A DNA stretch of 64,000 bases from Antennarius striatus (Eukaryota > Chordata > Actinopteri > Lophiiformes > Antennariidae): assembly GCF_040054535.1 (NCBI RefSeq), contig NC_090785.1, forward strand, positions 10,530,001 through 10,594,000, read 5' to 3'. Below the pieces are notes generated by a model. That model searched no databases. It was not told the DNA's origin and worked only from the letters and a program-made list of their open reading frames with translations. This document shows, one piece after another, positions 48,645-61,377 of this stretch. The position numbers and the translations under genes were made by a program. Each line of letters opens with the position of its first letter. The first letter of the stretch is position 1.

Positions 48645-48795
48645 CTTTCATTGCCACTGACATCTGTGGCAGCAGCGCCATTTGTAAATCGGATGGCCAT
48701 TTCTTGAAGCATGAAATTTTGATCTGTGTGACCTGCCCTACAAGTGGAAGGGGTGTGGCCACAGAGTAGTGTCACCTCTGTGAGCTCATCTCTGG
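48645..48795 (-). CDS. hrh2: hrh2 candidate alternative C-terminal exon 2
   Basis: A good acceptor (CTTTTTCCCCCTTTTAG) lies 100 bp after a donor-like GCAG|GTAAAA inside the last codons of the main hrh2 exon. Splicing keeps frame (G+CC = Ala) and gives ARDELTEVTLLCGHTPS... for about 50 codons to a donor at AAAG|GTATAT. Without the second splice the frame runs to a stop at 48581. Human HRH2 also has a longer isoform with an alternative C-terminus, so the arrangement is plausible. The sequence itself is not recognisable. Confidence 0.4.
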
Positions 48796-48881
48796 CTAAA
48801 AGGGGGAAAAAGATAGCAGGGAACAGCTTGTGAGGCTGAAGAACCAGTAGTTGTAGATTATTTTGCACGCTTTTAAGATAG

Positions 48882-50021
48882 TTACAAACTTTTACCTGCT
48901 GTTACTGTAGGAGATGATGGCTGACGGCTCCTCAACCCATGATAAGCAGGGCATCGACATCTCAGTAGATGGGTGTAGGCTGACCTAAAGTCCCGGTTGA
49001 GGGCTCCATAGAGAACAGGGTTGAGGGCTGAGTTGGCATAACCCAGCCACAACACATATGGGTATTCTGGTTCTGAGCTAGGGTCTGGAAGCTCTTTCAG
49101 ACCGTAAATTGTGAAGAGAATAAAATATGGCAACCAGCACACCACAAAAGCCCCAATAACTGCTGCCAGCGTCACGGTGGCTTTGTGTTCCCGCAGAGCC
49201 ACTGCTGAAACACTGGACAGTAAAGTGGTACTGATAGAAGGATTGTTTCTGCAGTTGTACGTGGTGATACAAGTGGGTCGGGCACTGATGATGCGTTTTG
49301 CCTGTGCCCGTGCAATTCGAAATATTCTGAGGTAGGTCCAACACATTGTAATCAGTGGCAAGAAGAATGTGAGAAGTGAGTCAGTCAGTGCATATGGTCT
49401 GTTCAGCTCAAAACGACATCTCCCCTCTTGGGCCCAGGGTCCATGGTTCTGCAAGGTCCCATTTACAGTGTTCCACCCCATTTGAATGGGAAGGAAAGAC
49501 ACAGCCACAGACACGGTCCAAACACTGGCCATAGCCACAGCAACTCTCCATGGCAGCACAAGTGAAGCATATCTTAGAGGCATGGTCACAGCCAGGTAGC
49601 GGTCCACACTAATGGCCAGGAGGGTCAGAATGGAGGCGGTGCACAGCATGACATCCATGGAGATGTAGAAGTTACAGAAGACTGGTCCAAGAGGCCAATC
49701 GTCCTTGAGCTGGAGGAGGGCTGAAAATGGCAGGACTAAGAGGCCTAGCAGCAAGTCTGTGATAGCCAGTGACACGATGAAGCAGTTAGTGAGACAGCGG
49801 AGGCGTCGGGAGGCACAGACGGCCAGGCAGACCAACACATTGCCACCGACAGTCAGGAGGATGAGGAGGGACAGGATGATACCCAGCAACACAGTTGACA
49901 ACATCATTGCAGGTTGTGAGTGGTAGCAGACGGAGGAGATGATGTCATCTTTGCAACACTTACTTTTTTGGGCTTTCCCCCCCCTTTTAATCAGATGAGA
50001 TACCTCACTTTTCCAAAACAA
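48882..50021 (-). CDS. hrh2: hrh2: histamine H2 receptor
   Basis: Seven-transmembrane, Gs-coupled amine receptor of the plasma membrane. The single large exon encodes 379 residues; human H2R is 359. TM1 starts near residue 40 ([11 protein letters not shown]). TM2 holds [22 protein letters not shown], identical to the human stretch. TM3 has the amine-binding Asp123 in [10 protein letters not shown] and DRY at 140-142. TM5 has Asp214 and Thr218 ([13 protein letters not shown]), equivalent to histamine-contacting D186 and T190 in human H2[13 protein letters not shown] precedes TM6 CWLPYF, and TM7 has [12 protein letters not shown]2 has an N-glycosylation site (NGT, 187-189). The start is uncertain: the 38 residues before MMLSTV are Lys-rich and unlike the family, so translation may begin at Met39 or Met40, or an upstream exon may be missing. 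The last codons overlap a splice-donor-like GCAG|GTAAAA. Confidence 0.93.
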   Translation of the reverse strand: MFWKSEVSHLIKRGGKAQKSKCCKDDIISSVCYHSQPAMMLSTVLLGIILSLLILLTVGGNVLVCLAVCASRRLRCLTNCFIVSLAITDLLLGLLVLPFSALLQLKDDWPLGPVFCNFYISMDVMLCTASILTLLAISVDRYLAVTMPLRYASLVLPWRVAVAMASVWTVSVAVSFLPIQMGWNTVNGTLQNHGPWAQEGRCRFELNRPYALTDSLLTFFLPLITMCWTYLRIFRIARAQAKRIISARPTCITTYNCRNNPSISTTLLSSVSAVALREHKATVTLAAVIGAFVVCWLPYFILFTIYGLKELPDPSSEPEYPYVLWLGYANSALNPVLYGALNRDFRSAYTHLLRCRCPAYHGLRSRQPSSPTVTAGKSL

Positions 50022-51606
50022 TAAACAATTAAATGACTTGGATTATTTAATACTTTCATAGTGTTCGAGTCTAAGTCTACAGATGATTTATGCTCCTGGC
50101 TGTTTTGTAACTGACTTCTCCATCTTTCCTCTGAAGTTTGTTCTGCTTCAGCTGCAAATGTACTTGACTGACTGCTGTTCTTTCTGGGGAAGAACCCCAC
50201 TAATCGTACCTTTCAACTCTTCTATGACTCAACTTCATTAATATTCCAGTTCACAACAGCATTTATGAAAAATGTCTTGAGTTTGTCTCATCAGCCCTTT
50301 GCTTATTGTGGAAATGTTTGTATCGTCTATTGAACAGCTTTCTGTCTTTGTAGGTGACGTAGTGGTCCATGGCTTTACTGTAGACTCAACATCATCTTCT
50401 ATGGCTGTGGTGACACCTAGCGGACAGACAGGAGAAGCACAGTCAGAGCACTACTTTTACTGTAACAGCTACATTCATGCGACAAAAAACAGTCATATTT
50501 ATTTGGTTTGGTAAATGCATTCTTATCAGTGCGATTGATCATATCTAATGAAACACATAAAATCATAATGCACGGACCCGGACCAAAACCACTGTAGTGC
50601 AGCAATCAATAACTAAAATATACTAATCTAAAAGCTTCAATATTTCAGAATAAATACTTTTAAATATGCTTGTGACAGTGCAGGTGATCACGTTACATTG
50701 ATTAGCCTACCTGTGCTACATGGGATTTTGCGCACTCAGTAGTCGATTTATGTCATGATGGTACGTCATCTGATTGCTTTCTTAATATTTTACTTCATAG
50801 CAACTATGTTGAGCAAAATAATAATTATAATTTCAATAAAGAAGGGTTCGGTGAGTGAGCATATGAAACCGGCAGGGTTCGGTACCTCCAACAAGGTTAA
50901 GAACCACTGTTCTATATAGATGAGTAGATAAAGGTGAAGATCTCTCTTGACAGAGATTGAAGGCCATGCCACCTTGTGTCAAGTACGCGGTGATTGGTGC
51001 CACATGTATAGGTAAAAATAAGCAATATAAGGAATCATGGGTTTGAAAATAGTCGCTACTGCAATCATGGGCTGGAGAATAAAAAGATGAAATTATACAC
51101 AAAAAAAAGAAAGAAAAGAAATGATTCACGGAAACATGAAATGTTGCCTTGACCAGGTTCGTAGAAGCTGACAAATAATTATGCACAGTTTTCTTTTTGA
51201 ACAAGTAGACCATAAACACACGTGTATGCAAATATATTACAAGTCCATAATGTTTGGTGACAGAAAACTCTTCAATTAAATGGGTAGCACAGATGTAGGC
51301 TTTGCTCTACATGCCTACTAATCTTCAGGGAGAGTTCTGGTATTTTTAGCTTGTGCAGCATATTTACATATTTTGGTGCATGAATAATTCCCACTTTCCC
51401 GAAGTGTTTTAAATAGCCCGGCAGAATGTGTCCGCTAGCAGTGGTCACAGAAAATAAACATACAACTGATTAACTTTAAGACAGATCTGTTTGTTTAAGA
51501 GTAAAAGGATTTTTGTTTAAGCACCAAGAAAAACCTTCCTCTGAAATACCATGAGGGGTGAGTTGTGGCAGGAAGACATTGAAATAAAAGTGTTAAAGAA
51601 ATTAAC
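50022..51606. other. Intergenic, 5' of hrh2
   Basis: No exon supported. Presumably contains the hrh2 promoter, but no clear TATA or CCAAT element at a convincing place. AT-rich with short A-runs. Confidence 0.45.
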
Positions 51607-51718
51607 TTTAAAACTAAGGCTATCACTTTAACGCGTTAATTAGATTAATTATTTACGCTGCAGTGATATCACTTTCTACCTGCGCCACTAGTCAAAAGCA
51701 GGGTGACTGACAACAGAG

Positions 51719-51847
51719 ATGGATGCGACACAGGAGAGTGAGGCAAGCCCATTCAGACCTTTGGGAGGAAAGTTTATTTCTAAAAAGAACAAAGACGGAA
51801 CTATCAACAAAAACAAAGTGATTCTGCGCTGCCAATCTGCGCTGTAG
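51719..51847 (+). pseudogene. Remnant of hAT transposase N-terminus (BED-type region)
   Basis: A 42-codon frame beginning MDATQESEASPF and containing GGKFISKKNKDGTINKNKV, the pattern preceding the BED zinc finger in teleost hAT transposases. The zinc-binding cysteines that should follow are degraded and the frame stops. Position 104 bp inside the left end of the hAT element fits. Confidence 0.55.
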
Positions 51848-51892
51848 ATGCCTCCGTCAGTCTGCCCCAAGGCAGCCATGGCTACACAGGTA

Positions 51893-51990
51893 GCTTAGCA
51901 TCACCAAGTATGAATGAGGAGTGAATGAAGAATGGATCCGATGTAAAGCGTCTTTGAGTGTCCAGAAAAGCGCTATAAAAATATAATTCA
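51893..51990 (+). mobile_element. SINE-type 3' tail nested in the hAT element
   Basis: 'tatgaatgaggagtgaatga' and then 'gatgtaaagcgtctttgagtgtc', 'agaaaagcgctataaaaata' and a terminal (ATT)n run: the standard 3' tail of a common teleost retroposon. Less diverged than the copy at 10496-10700. Confidence 0.6.
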
Positions 51991-52610
51991 TTATTATTAT
52001 TATTATTGTTGTTATTGTGATTATTTGTACCTTTTGTAAAAGAGAATTTTCATATCGCAGCTCCAGCCTAACGTATCATTTAAATGTAAAACATGTCAAG
52101 GACACAGAGTTGAACGTTAGTTTACCCTTTTAAAGGAAAAGCCTGTTGGCCTCTTGATATTTAGTTGCCTTATTTAGAGGCATATTATACTCTTCATTTT
52201 GAATTGCTGTATTGAGTCAGCTTTAATATTCATTTAATTGAGAGTTTGCTTATGTGCCTATTTGAGACTCAGCCTTATTTTATTTCCGAATTTTATTTAT
52301 TTTATTTAACTGTATTCGTATTGCATTTTTGAGAAATGCACCTGGCCCAGTTGGTTTGCTGATGTGCTTGGCCTTTTTTCTTTTGAATTTCATTTATAAA
52401 GCACACTTAACCAATAAAAATGTGGATTTCAAATCTTCTCTTCATGGTGTATTCAATTGATCAGTCATGCACTACAATTTTGTAATGTCCAAGAATTCAA
52501 ACTCTTTATTTGGGGGCCTTCAGCAGGTATGAGGTTAAAATGCAATTAATTAGAAATCCTGTAATTAATTAGATTAATTTTTTTAATTGCCTGACTGCAC
52601 TACTTAAAAC

Positions 52611-53045
52611 AGATTCCTTTTTTTCTTCCTGAAGTCATGCTGAATACTGAATACATGCAATTTTCAATAATCTAAAAAGGAAACAACCGTAACAGTAGTT
52701 GTAAAACAGTTTGACTTGTTGAATGAGACTTGTGTTTTGATTTTTTTTTCTGTACTTAGAGTACAGTACCTTCCCCCTGTCACAAAACTGCCCCAGTACT
52801 CGCTTGGCTCCTGTCACCTGGTTAGCTGTTAAAACTCAACTGGTGGGTGAACAGAAATTCTAGAAAAAGTGAGCAGAAAGCATTTTCTTCTTTGTTTGTC
52901 TCACACACTTTTTAAACAAATGAGTTGCTGTCTGTCACAATATTTGTGTTGTTATGATGCATGCTCTGTGAGTTGGATTGTTTTATGCAGCTGATGTATT
53001 GTTTAATTTACCACACAAACACGCATGTACATGCGCACACATGCA

Positions 53046-53077
<32 letters not shown>

Positions 53078-53435
53078 CACATACAAAACCCCTGACCAAC
53101 ATCACTACTTGTGTACTCATCCACATAATTCTGAACATTTTTAAAACGGGGTAAATAATCCCTCTCTGTGTCCACATGGCAGGAAGCCAAAGGTCATTTA
53201 TTGTATTTCAGTGGACATAAGTTAAAATGAAAAGAAAAATGACAAATATTTGTATTTGGTGATAAGAATCTCAGTGTTTAGGTCATTCATGTTACCATTC
53301 AGACTGTTGTCCTTCTGTGAGCTGCGACTGGAACACTGTTAGCTGATTTAAACCCTTCTCGTCAGCTTCTAACTTTAATGTCCCATTTACGTTACCCTGG
53401 CAAACTTGGTAAATCTGTTAATGTTAGCAGGAATG
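52611..53435. other. Intergenic with CA/CG microsatellite
   Basis: AT-rich. A (CA)n/(ACGC)n array at 53022-53086. No gene. Confidence 0.5.
53022..53086. repeat. (CA)n with (ACGC)n microsatellite
   Basis: CA and ACGC units in alternation. Confidence 0.9.
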
Positions 53436-53650
53436 TTTCTGTGAGGACTTTACCTGTTCACCCTGTGTCTGCACGGCTTCCCACCAGGTTTTGCAGCTTC
53501 CTCCCAATATCAAGAACATGTCACTCTAAATTGACTGTGATTGTTGAGGGTTGCTTGTATTCCTGTGTTGTTCTGTCTACACTTCAACCAAAATCAGCTG
53601 AGATAGGCTCCAACCCCCCACGATGAGCAGTTACAGAAAATGAATGAATG
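53436..53650 (+). mobile_element. Degenerate common teleost interspersed repeat
   Basis: In order: 'ttcaccctgtgtctgcacgg', 'gcttcctcccaatatcaag', 'catgtcactctaaattgact', 'cagctgagataggctccaac' and 'cagttacagaaaatgaatga'. Intact copies read ...ccgtgtctgcgtggg, ...ggcttcctcccacagtcca, ...tctaaattg, ...agctgggataggctccagc, ...agaaaatggatgg. Family not named. Confidence 0.7.
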
Positions 53651-54552
53651 CCAACAATTAGCTGAACAATAAAATTTATACATAGTTAACAGTTTCATCA
53701 ACCAATGATAAACTCTTGTCTTCTTTTTGCAAGGCGTGGATGTTATTCACTGATGTAGGGTCAGTTTTATATTTGTATTCATGTGAAAGGAGCATGTTAA
53801 ATAGCTAGTTTGATAGAGTCCTCATTGCAGTATACAGCAGTTTTATATCATGTTAGAGGTGTAATTGATGACTATTGGTTTGTGCACTGAGACTGCTTTA
53901 ATTCTAAAAAAGAGATTTTGATATGTGATTTTTTTAAATCAGCTATTAAAACCATGACTACTAAACTGATAATGTAGTTGGTTTAGCTGGGTAGTCCTAA
54001 ACTTATGTCTTCCTGCACTATATTTTGTAACATTCTCCAATATTCCTCCTTGGTTCAGTTGATCCTATTACATCAAAATGACTAAAATAGCCTTGAAGTG
54101 AATGTTGTTTCTCTGAAACAAGACAAGCCTGTGACAGATCTTAACATAGTAATCGTTAGCCAAGAAGCTAGTTATTCTGGCTGAATAGCTGTTGTTTGAT
54201 CAACGATGAACTGGTTGTTACATTAAAATTATCTTAATATGATCAGACTGAAAGAAAACAATGTTGAGTGCTACATAAAACAGTACCACAAAATGTGACG
54301 TCCTCATAGAGACACACTAGTGGAGCACACCAGTAGGCAATTAATGCCACCTATAGTAAGGAGCTAATGGTTTGTGAACTTGACAGCAAAAACATGACAA
54401 CTTCCCTGATAAGTTATTTATCAATAGATATAATTTTATAAGTATGATAAAACATACAATTTCCTCAAAGAGTATTGTAATGGAGAAGTATTGCTGGGCT
54501 AGGTTTGATTTATTTTTATAGCTAGAATTCAAAATTCAGAATTCTCTCTCTC

Positions 54553-54607
54553 TTGCGTGCACACGCACGCAAGCACACACCCACCCATACACACACACAC
54601 ACACACG
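54553..54607. repeat. Interrupted (CA)n microsatellite
   Basis: CA/CG-containing dinucleotide array. Confidence 0.85.
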
Positions 54608-56690
54608 CTAATTATTTCTTCCACAAGATAGGACCTTCCTATCCCCCACTTTAATTAATTTATTTTTTGTACACATGTACACATCCTGTTTATGTTGATG
54701 TCTTATTAACACATTTAAAAGTACATTGACACGGCGCTGAGACTTGCACAGTATTGTTTTCCCCCTCTGAACACATTCATTGATGGCATGTGGGCATGAA
54801 TTTTGAATGTGTGCTCAGTGGAATGAGGCTAACTAATTGATAAGCAAGGATGTGTGTGAGTAGAGTGCGTGTGCTTGCGTCAGTCGGCGGTAGGTAATGT
54901 TTGCTCTATTTTCTACCACTGTAATGGGTACTGGGACACTTGCCAGACATGGTCAAGAGCCACTCACTTATCACCTTGGAAAGAAGTAGAGAGAGAGAAT
55001 GAGTGACGTTGAAAGTGGGGAATACATTGGCTTCACATGAAAATGAGAAAAAATAACATTATCTATATAATGAAAAGATCATGGAAAGACATTTTTAATT
55101 AAATCTGGGTCTAAAAACCAATAGACCATCGCCAGTCTTTGAAATCTTTTAATCTTCACTTCTTTGTTGCATGGGAACAATTTTGTTACCTACTCGCTGC
55201 TTTTGAACTCCATCCAGAGCAAACACTGATAACACAGCCACTAAGTATGAAGTGTAGCTCTCGAATGCACATGACATCTCAGCCTTTATATCTCACAGAA
55301 CCACAGGCTTACTCATTGTGACCACCAATTTCAACTGCTTCTAAGACTGAATCTGCCACTGGGTCTGTTTGTCACTTTCTTTCTAGGTCTCTGCTATGTC
55401 AAACACACTCACAGAAACATGGGGTTTGGCTCATATTCAATAATGGCTCATGAGGAATGTATGCACATCAGTATGAATTACAACCACTGGACATTTATCA
55501 ATAACCTTGTCTCAACACTGGACATAACAAATGTGTAATGGTGTATTCCAGTGTTTGTTGAAGTAGTCTCTGTTGAATGTTTTAGTTATTTTTCTCATGT
55601 TCCTGTGTATGTGTGTGAGACAAAAACCATATTCGTTTCCTGTGTTTATTTTTGGATAAATATTTATGTTTTAATGAAACCATTTTAATACACAATCTTA
55701 GCCTCTCACTTATTGGAGACGACAACTCAGAGTAAGACATATTAACTATGAGTAAGATGTTCGTGACTTACAGTACATGGAATTTATCTTCATCAGTCTC
55801 TATTAAGCTCTGCAGAATACAGTAGTCATTCACCTTAATAAGTGGAAGTATACATCCTCTAATAATAAATAAAACATTACTCTTTGAGGCAGTGTGCTAC
55901 TTTATTACAGACCTTATGTTTTTGTCCTCAAACTTCTCATTACTTGCCTCTCATGGAAAAAAAAAATGTACAGTATCAAATCTGTACATATAATGAGAAG
56001 CACACATATCGACATGCAGGTGTGTATGCATACATTGGCATGACCCAAAACTTGTCTTGCAATGGATTTCAAGGGCTTTAATGGATTGTAATGGTTGCTG
56101 AGGGCAGCACTTTCCACCAGATGATAAGGCCATTCAAATTCTGCACAACAATGTTAATGTTTTCACAAGACAAACTTTGCACAGGTTGCATGGATGCAAC
56201 AAAATCAGACATGTTAAGATAGAGCTGAGATAGGTAGATATACTTGCGCCTATCTTCCAACACAGGAAAGATGAAAACGACTTAGAATGGCGTCATTCTA
56301 TCCTATTAGCCTTCCATTACACTGTGAGTGGTGTGGTGAAAAGAGCCCAATTTGGTATTGAGATGAAAGGCAGGCAGAAAAGAACTTGGAAAAGCGGCTT
56401 TCTACTAGACATGGTCTGTGCAGAGAGATGAGTAATGAGGTTATTTACTTCTCAGCTGGGACTTTCTTCCTGATTTGTAAGATTCTCCAAATTCCAAGTA
56501 TTCATTCTGCAACTCCTTTCCCTCAGAAGCCAGATGTCTTATTATACACAGATTCTCTTTTTCAGCTCAATATGGAACCAAAGTAATCACACATATTGTT
56601 GCATGTGCTAAATAATATGTTTACAACATGTGAGGAAAATTATTAATTCGATCTTCAAAGATTGCTGCGAGAACAATGTGAGCTCTGAAC

Positions 56691-56735
56691 CATCCATCCA
56701 TCCAATCACCCACCCATCCATCCATCCATCCGCCT
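56691..56735. repeat. (ATCC)n tetranucleotide array
   Basis: CCATCCATCC units with interruptions (AATCACCC). Confidence 0.85.
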
Positions 56736-59700
56736 ACTATTTAGTTATAGTATATAGTACTAAAACCTGCAGGCTTTTTTCTTCTCTTTAAAAAACTCCC
56801 ACTCATAACTAACTCATTAACTCTTGTTCCCTTCTCCCTAGTATTGCAAAGTTCTCAACAGCACGAGAGCAGCGTACGGCTCAGGGTATCATCACTATAA
56901 CAGTCTGCATGAACACAAGTAATTACAATATCATCTTACTGTAAAATAAATAAGAATAAAAACATATAATCATATTAAAATGCGCACATATAGTTCAAAT
57001 GTCTAAGCATCACTCGTGAGTTATGCAATTGTCTTGAATTCGGGTCAGTTTACAGTGAGCCTTTGCTCCTTTCATTTTAATCCTTGAATAAGATAAAACT
57101 TCAAATAACTCTCAACCAGTTTTTAAGCTGTTTATGTTGATGGTCTGTTGATCTAGTACCCTAATGTAACTTACCTTTAGAGTGATGGAAGAGGTGGAGA
57201 AGGGATTAGTTATTGTCGGTCAGAGGCAGAGTTGTCATCGGAGAGATTGTCACCACTACCATTATCATCAATAACCTTCGCTTTATCAGCCATAATAAAC
57301 AATAACGTATCCAAGGTGGTAAGAAGCCTGACACGCTGACATCCTCTCAGAGACATGACAAGAACAAGATGGGGGAGAAGAGTGTTTGAGATTCGAGAAC
57401 GCAGAGGTATTGCTTGGCGGGGGATGTAACAGAAAGAGGAACTGCAATAGTCAGATATGACAGCGCACACTTGTTTGTATCTCCAAATGTTTGTAAGTCA
57501 AGTGTTTCTTTCTTGAAGACTACGTGTATAAAAATGGTCACTTACTGAGAAGCTGAAGATTAAAAACTAAAACATGAGGTCTAAACTGACAGGAGTTTGT
57601 GTTGATTCTATTCTCTTTATTCTGAGGGTGAAAATGTACCTACATCAAGGTAGACTTACTGTAAATACATAAAAGCAATGGATTTTAATAAACACTTGTT
57701 CTTCAAATATTTTACTCTGGAGACTGTAATATTGAACAGACCTGAAAATGCTGAAAGCTATTTGTGTCCCTGCACAGTGTGCATCTACAAAAGCATTGTA
57801 ATACAATCAGACATCTGAATGGTTTCATTTATCTCAATATAATTCAATTGAGGACCAAATTCTTGGCTCACTCATTTCCTCTATTTTTGAAAATCAATCT
57901 GTAGTTGTCTGTTTTGTGAAGTGCCAACGCCTCCATGTTAGCGGGGTTGTGGGTGGGTCTGTTTATGTGGGGCCTCGTCCGTCTTTCTGTTTGTCTTTGA
58001 TTTTGCCCTTGACAGGAAGACCCTGAGACAAAGAGAAGTGGTCTAGGAGGATGGTTGGTTGCTTGGTAACAGTTGTGTGACCTGACCAACAGAGGGACGC
58101 TGGGGAATCTTGCTGATGCAAGAAAACGAAACATACTGTGAAGCGCACAGGTACTGCACACTAACACAGAGATCAGACACATCAAATATGTATAGGTCAT
58201 AACAGCATGTGTACCAGTCTTGACTTTACAACACGTCTGGTAATTACAGCTTATATATGAAGAGCTTCAACTTCATAATCGATTGTCTCTGTACATAGAC
58301 ACAGATATCATTTGAAAACATAGATATGTGCACAGAGCCATATTTAGCACATTTACTGCAGTATTGTGCTAGCTATTTACAAAAAGTGTTTCCTTTTTGA
58401 ACCTGCTCAGAAAGATAAATGGTTGCCTGACCGAGTCATGACACTCCAACACATCGTTTGACTTTGACTGATGCAAGCATTTCACTTTTAACACTACAGC
58501 TGCCATAACAGGGATCTAGCTTATGGCCAGTTAGTGAATGATTTTGCATTTTATTGTTCTAAAACTTTCAAATTGTGTGTCTCTAAATAGAATTATTTTC
58601 TGTCTATGAAACAGGTGAGTTTTTTAACACGGGCAGTGAAAACTTTAAAATATTATTGAAAAATACCTTAACAAGAACTAAACTAAACTATAAACATAAA
58701 AGTCAAGACCTGTCTATGCTGATACATTTTCAATAAAATTATTTCTTTTATAAATAGAAAGATTAAAAGCTTTTGAGTATGATGCTGATACGATAGACTT
58801 GTTTGATTCAGTTACGAACACATGTGCAAACAGAATAATCTCACTTCCTCATTTTTTGAACTGATTAAATGACCCTTTTGTGTATTTGTCATTGTGCACT
58901 GCACTCACTCTAGATTCAGTTTAACTAGACACAACCACAAGTACAACATAATATTGAAATTTAAGTGAGTTCATAATAATATCCGGACAATCGAGCTCAC
59001 AATCTTTCAGAGCAGGAACATTTGAAGCTGTGATCATATCACCTCACCACAGATTCTGCATCACAGACTCTACTTTCACCTTCTTAACCTTTGTTCAAAT
59101 TGATGTGGACTTGTCATCAAAGTCTATTTTTCTGAATTTATTGTGATTCAATGCATAACTATTGGTTACATGCTAAACAAGCCATAATATTCTTGTTTGC
59201 CACCGAAATAAACAACAGCAAATCAATGCAGGCAGAGTAAAAAAATTAGTTGAACTTAAGCATTTTATGACATCACAGACAAATCTTGATGTTTTATGCT
59301 TTACACATCGCTTAGTCCAGCTCATTGCTCTATTTATTATATTATAGAAAGTGTAAAGAAAGAATTTATCAACTCACCTCAGCATTGCTTTTCCTTTTCA
59401 CCGACAACTGCCCCTGCTGCTCTGCAACTGCTCCCTGGGAGAACCACAGTCTCGATCATGAAGTGTGTGTGTGTTTGTGTATGTGTGTGTGTGTTAGTGC
59501 ATGTGTATTAAGTGTGCAAGTTTGTGTGGGAACTGGAGGAGAGAATAATTGTGGGAGTACCAGTGACTCTCACACACTCTCTCTCTCTTTCTTTTATTCA
59601 CTGTCTCTCTTTCTCCTCCTATTGTTCTTCTTTATCTCTTTGGGGGTAATTTGCATCTGAAGTTATTCTAATAACTCTTCATTCCTCTCATTGTCTTCCT

Positions 59701-60566
59701 CTGACTTCCATGTGTCAGCTGCTACAATGAAGCACTGCTAAACTCCTGCCTTTGGAGACTTTATTAACAGATAATCCTCACTTGTTGCGATCACTAGCAA
59801 ATTAGCCCAGTTTGTAGTGGGGATGACACAGGAAGACATAGTGTTCATACATACAACGTATCTCATCGTTTTCTGCTATATAAACTTTATTCATGTGAAT
59901 AATTTATGGGTTCTCAGAGCTTCGAGGATGTTGTTGTGAGTGAATTGCTGAGAACTGCCACTGGTTGGATGTTAATAATGTTAATGACCTAAGAGGTCAC
60001 ACTGATTTCTAAATCAATCTCTCTATTTCTGGAGCAGCCTCTTACTCAGCCTTTATATCTATTTTTCATGTGACTCAGTCCCTGGTGTGGGTACCCTTCC
60101 CTTTCCAATGTCAGTTCATCTTCTCAGCTTTAGGCTAACATTCATAAGTTATCGTCTCATCTCTTTTCATAACTGTTGTCCATTTTTGCCTGCCATCTCC
60201 TTATCTGTCTCAATCCCTGGCAGTCTCTGGGTCATCTTGGTTTCCATGGACTCATATCTTAGCTTGTGCTAAATTGAAAATTTTACTTATCTCTTTGATG
60301 CTTTTTCTATGGGGGCTATCCCTCTGTATTCCTTCACCTGTGTATTTCTTCTCTTGTTATATGAAGACGTCGGCTGCATATTTCACCTTATTTCCATTCA
60401 CCTTTAAACTCCTCCCTTATTTCTCCTTGTGAGTCAAAGCAGCAAGGTTCCATTAAGAATGTTTTGTTCCATTACACAGACTTGTGATAACATATCTTTA
60501 TGATAGTTTTTCTTTTTCTGTCCATTCTTTCTGAAGATTTTATTTCTTTCCCTGTCTAAAGCATTG

Positions 60567-60624
60567 CAGTGTCACTCCATTGCATGTTTAACCTCCAGTG
60601 TCACTCCATTGCATGTTTAACCTC
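60567..60624 (+). repeat. Perfect 29-bp tandem duplication
   Basis: The unit CAGTGTCACTCCATTGCATG followed by TTTAACCTC occurs twice head to tail with no mismatch (60567-60595, 60596-60624), which implies a recent duplication. Confidence 0.95.
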
Positions 60625-61377
60625 AGTAATGCTGTTAGGATCACCTTTCTATCTATATTGCATCTTTTGGAGGATGTGTGACACTGGCAGTCCTGTCTCT
60701 GGGCATGTGACAGCTGCATCAGTTACAGTATATGGCTCCATCTGTGACGTCTGTTGTATTTAAGACTATAGTTGAGTGTTTCTTGGCATTGATGCCTAAA
60801 CCCCTGGTGTTTCCATGAAAGGTACAGTAATGAAATGTACCATTTATCTAAACTGGTGGTTAAAATAGGCACTTGGCAGTGGTACTTCAAATTCCATTAG
60901 CATTGCTATAGAAATTTTTATTATGGTAACCACAGCTCCCAGTCTGGATCAACAGTTGTTTAAAATATGCCAAATCTTGAGATTAGATAAGATGAGGTAA
61001 TGCCAGGGAAATTAAACAAAATGAAAAATGATCTAGAACTCTACACCCTTCTTTGCGTGTGTGCAGCAATTGCATTAAGTTAAACAGCACTGTACAGTAC
61101 TAAGATTCACTATTATTATCTATTATAGAGGAATAATATGAAAATCACAGCGCTTCGTTGAAACATTAAAATTTTGGGTAGTGAAACATCACTGTCATCA
61201 CATTGATTTACGAATCATGAAGCCAACTCTAATAAATGAATATGGTGACTTTCAGGTTCGGTTATGGGTACCACAGTTATTTACTCATGACACTAACAAC
61301 ACACAGTTTTCCTGGAACAATAGTTTCCATACTCTAACATCTGTAATATTTGTCAATAACAACTTTATATCTGGGGC

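Larger units (their letters stand above)
51607..52610. mobile_element. Degenerate hAT-superfamily transposon with 8-bp target-site duplication
   Basis: The element proper spans 51615-52602. The left end TAAGGCTATCA(CTTTAACGC) and the reverse complement of the right end (TAGTGCAGTCA) are imperfect terminal inverted repeats of the hAT type TAGGGCTGTCA. The flanking 8-mers are TTTAAAAC (51607-51614) and CTTAAAAC (52603-52610), 7 of 8 identical, as hAT insertion produces. Both ends have subterminal 'ttaattagattaatt'. Inside are a transposase-start remnant (51719-51847) and a SINE-type tail (51893-51990). Too short and broken to be active. Confidence 0.78.
53651..61377. other. Gene-free interval before dock2
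   Basis: No exon supported in about 7.7 kb. Contents: CA-rich array 54553-54607, (ATCC)n run 56691-56735, GT run near 59463-59500 with adjacent pyrimidine run 59575-59640, and a 29-bp tandem duplication 60567-60624. Otherwise AT-rich without recognised features. Confidence 0.5.

Noticed and set aside
57210..57541. Acidic frame ending GDNLSDDNSASDRQ on -
   Set aside because: No family similarity, no splice context, and length within chance for AT-rich intergenic DNA.
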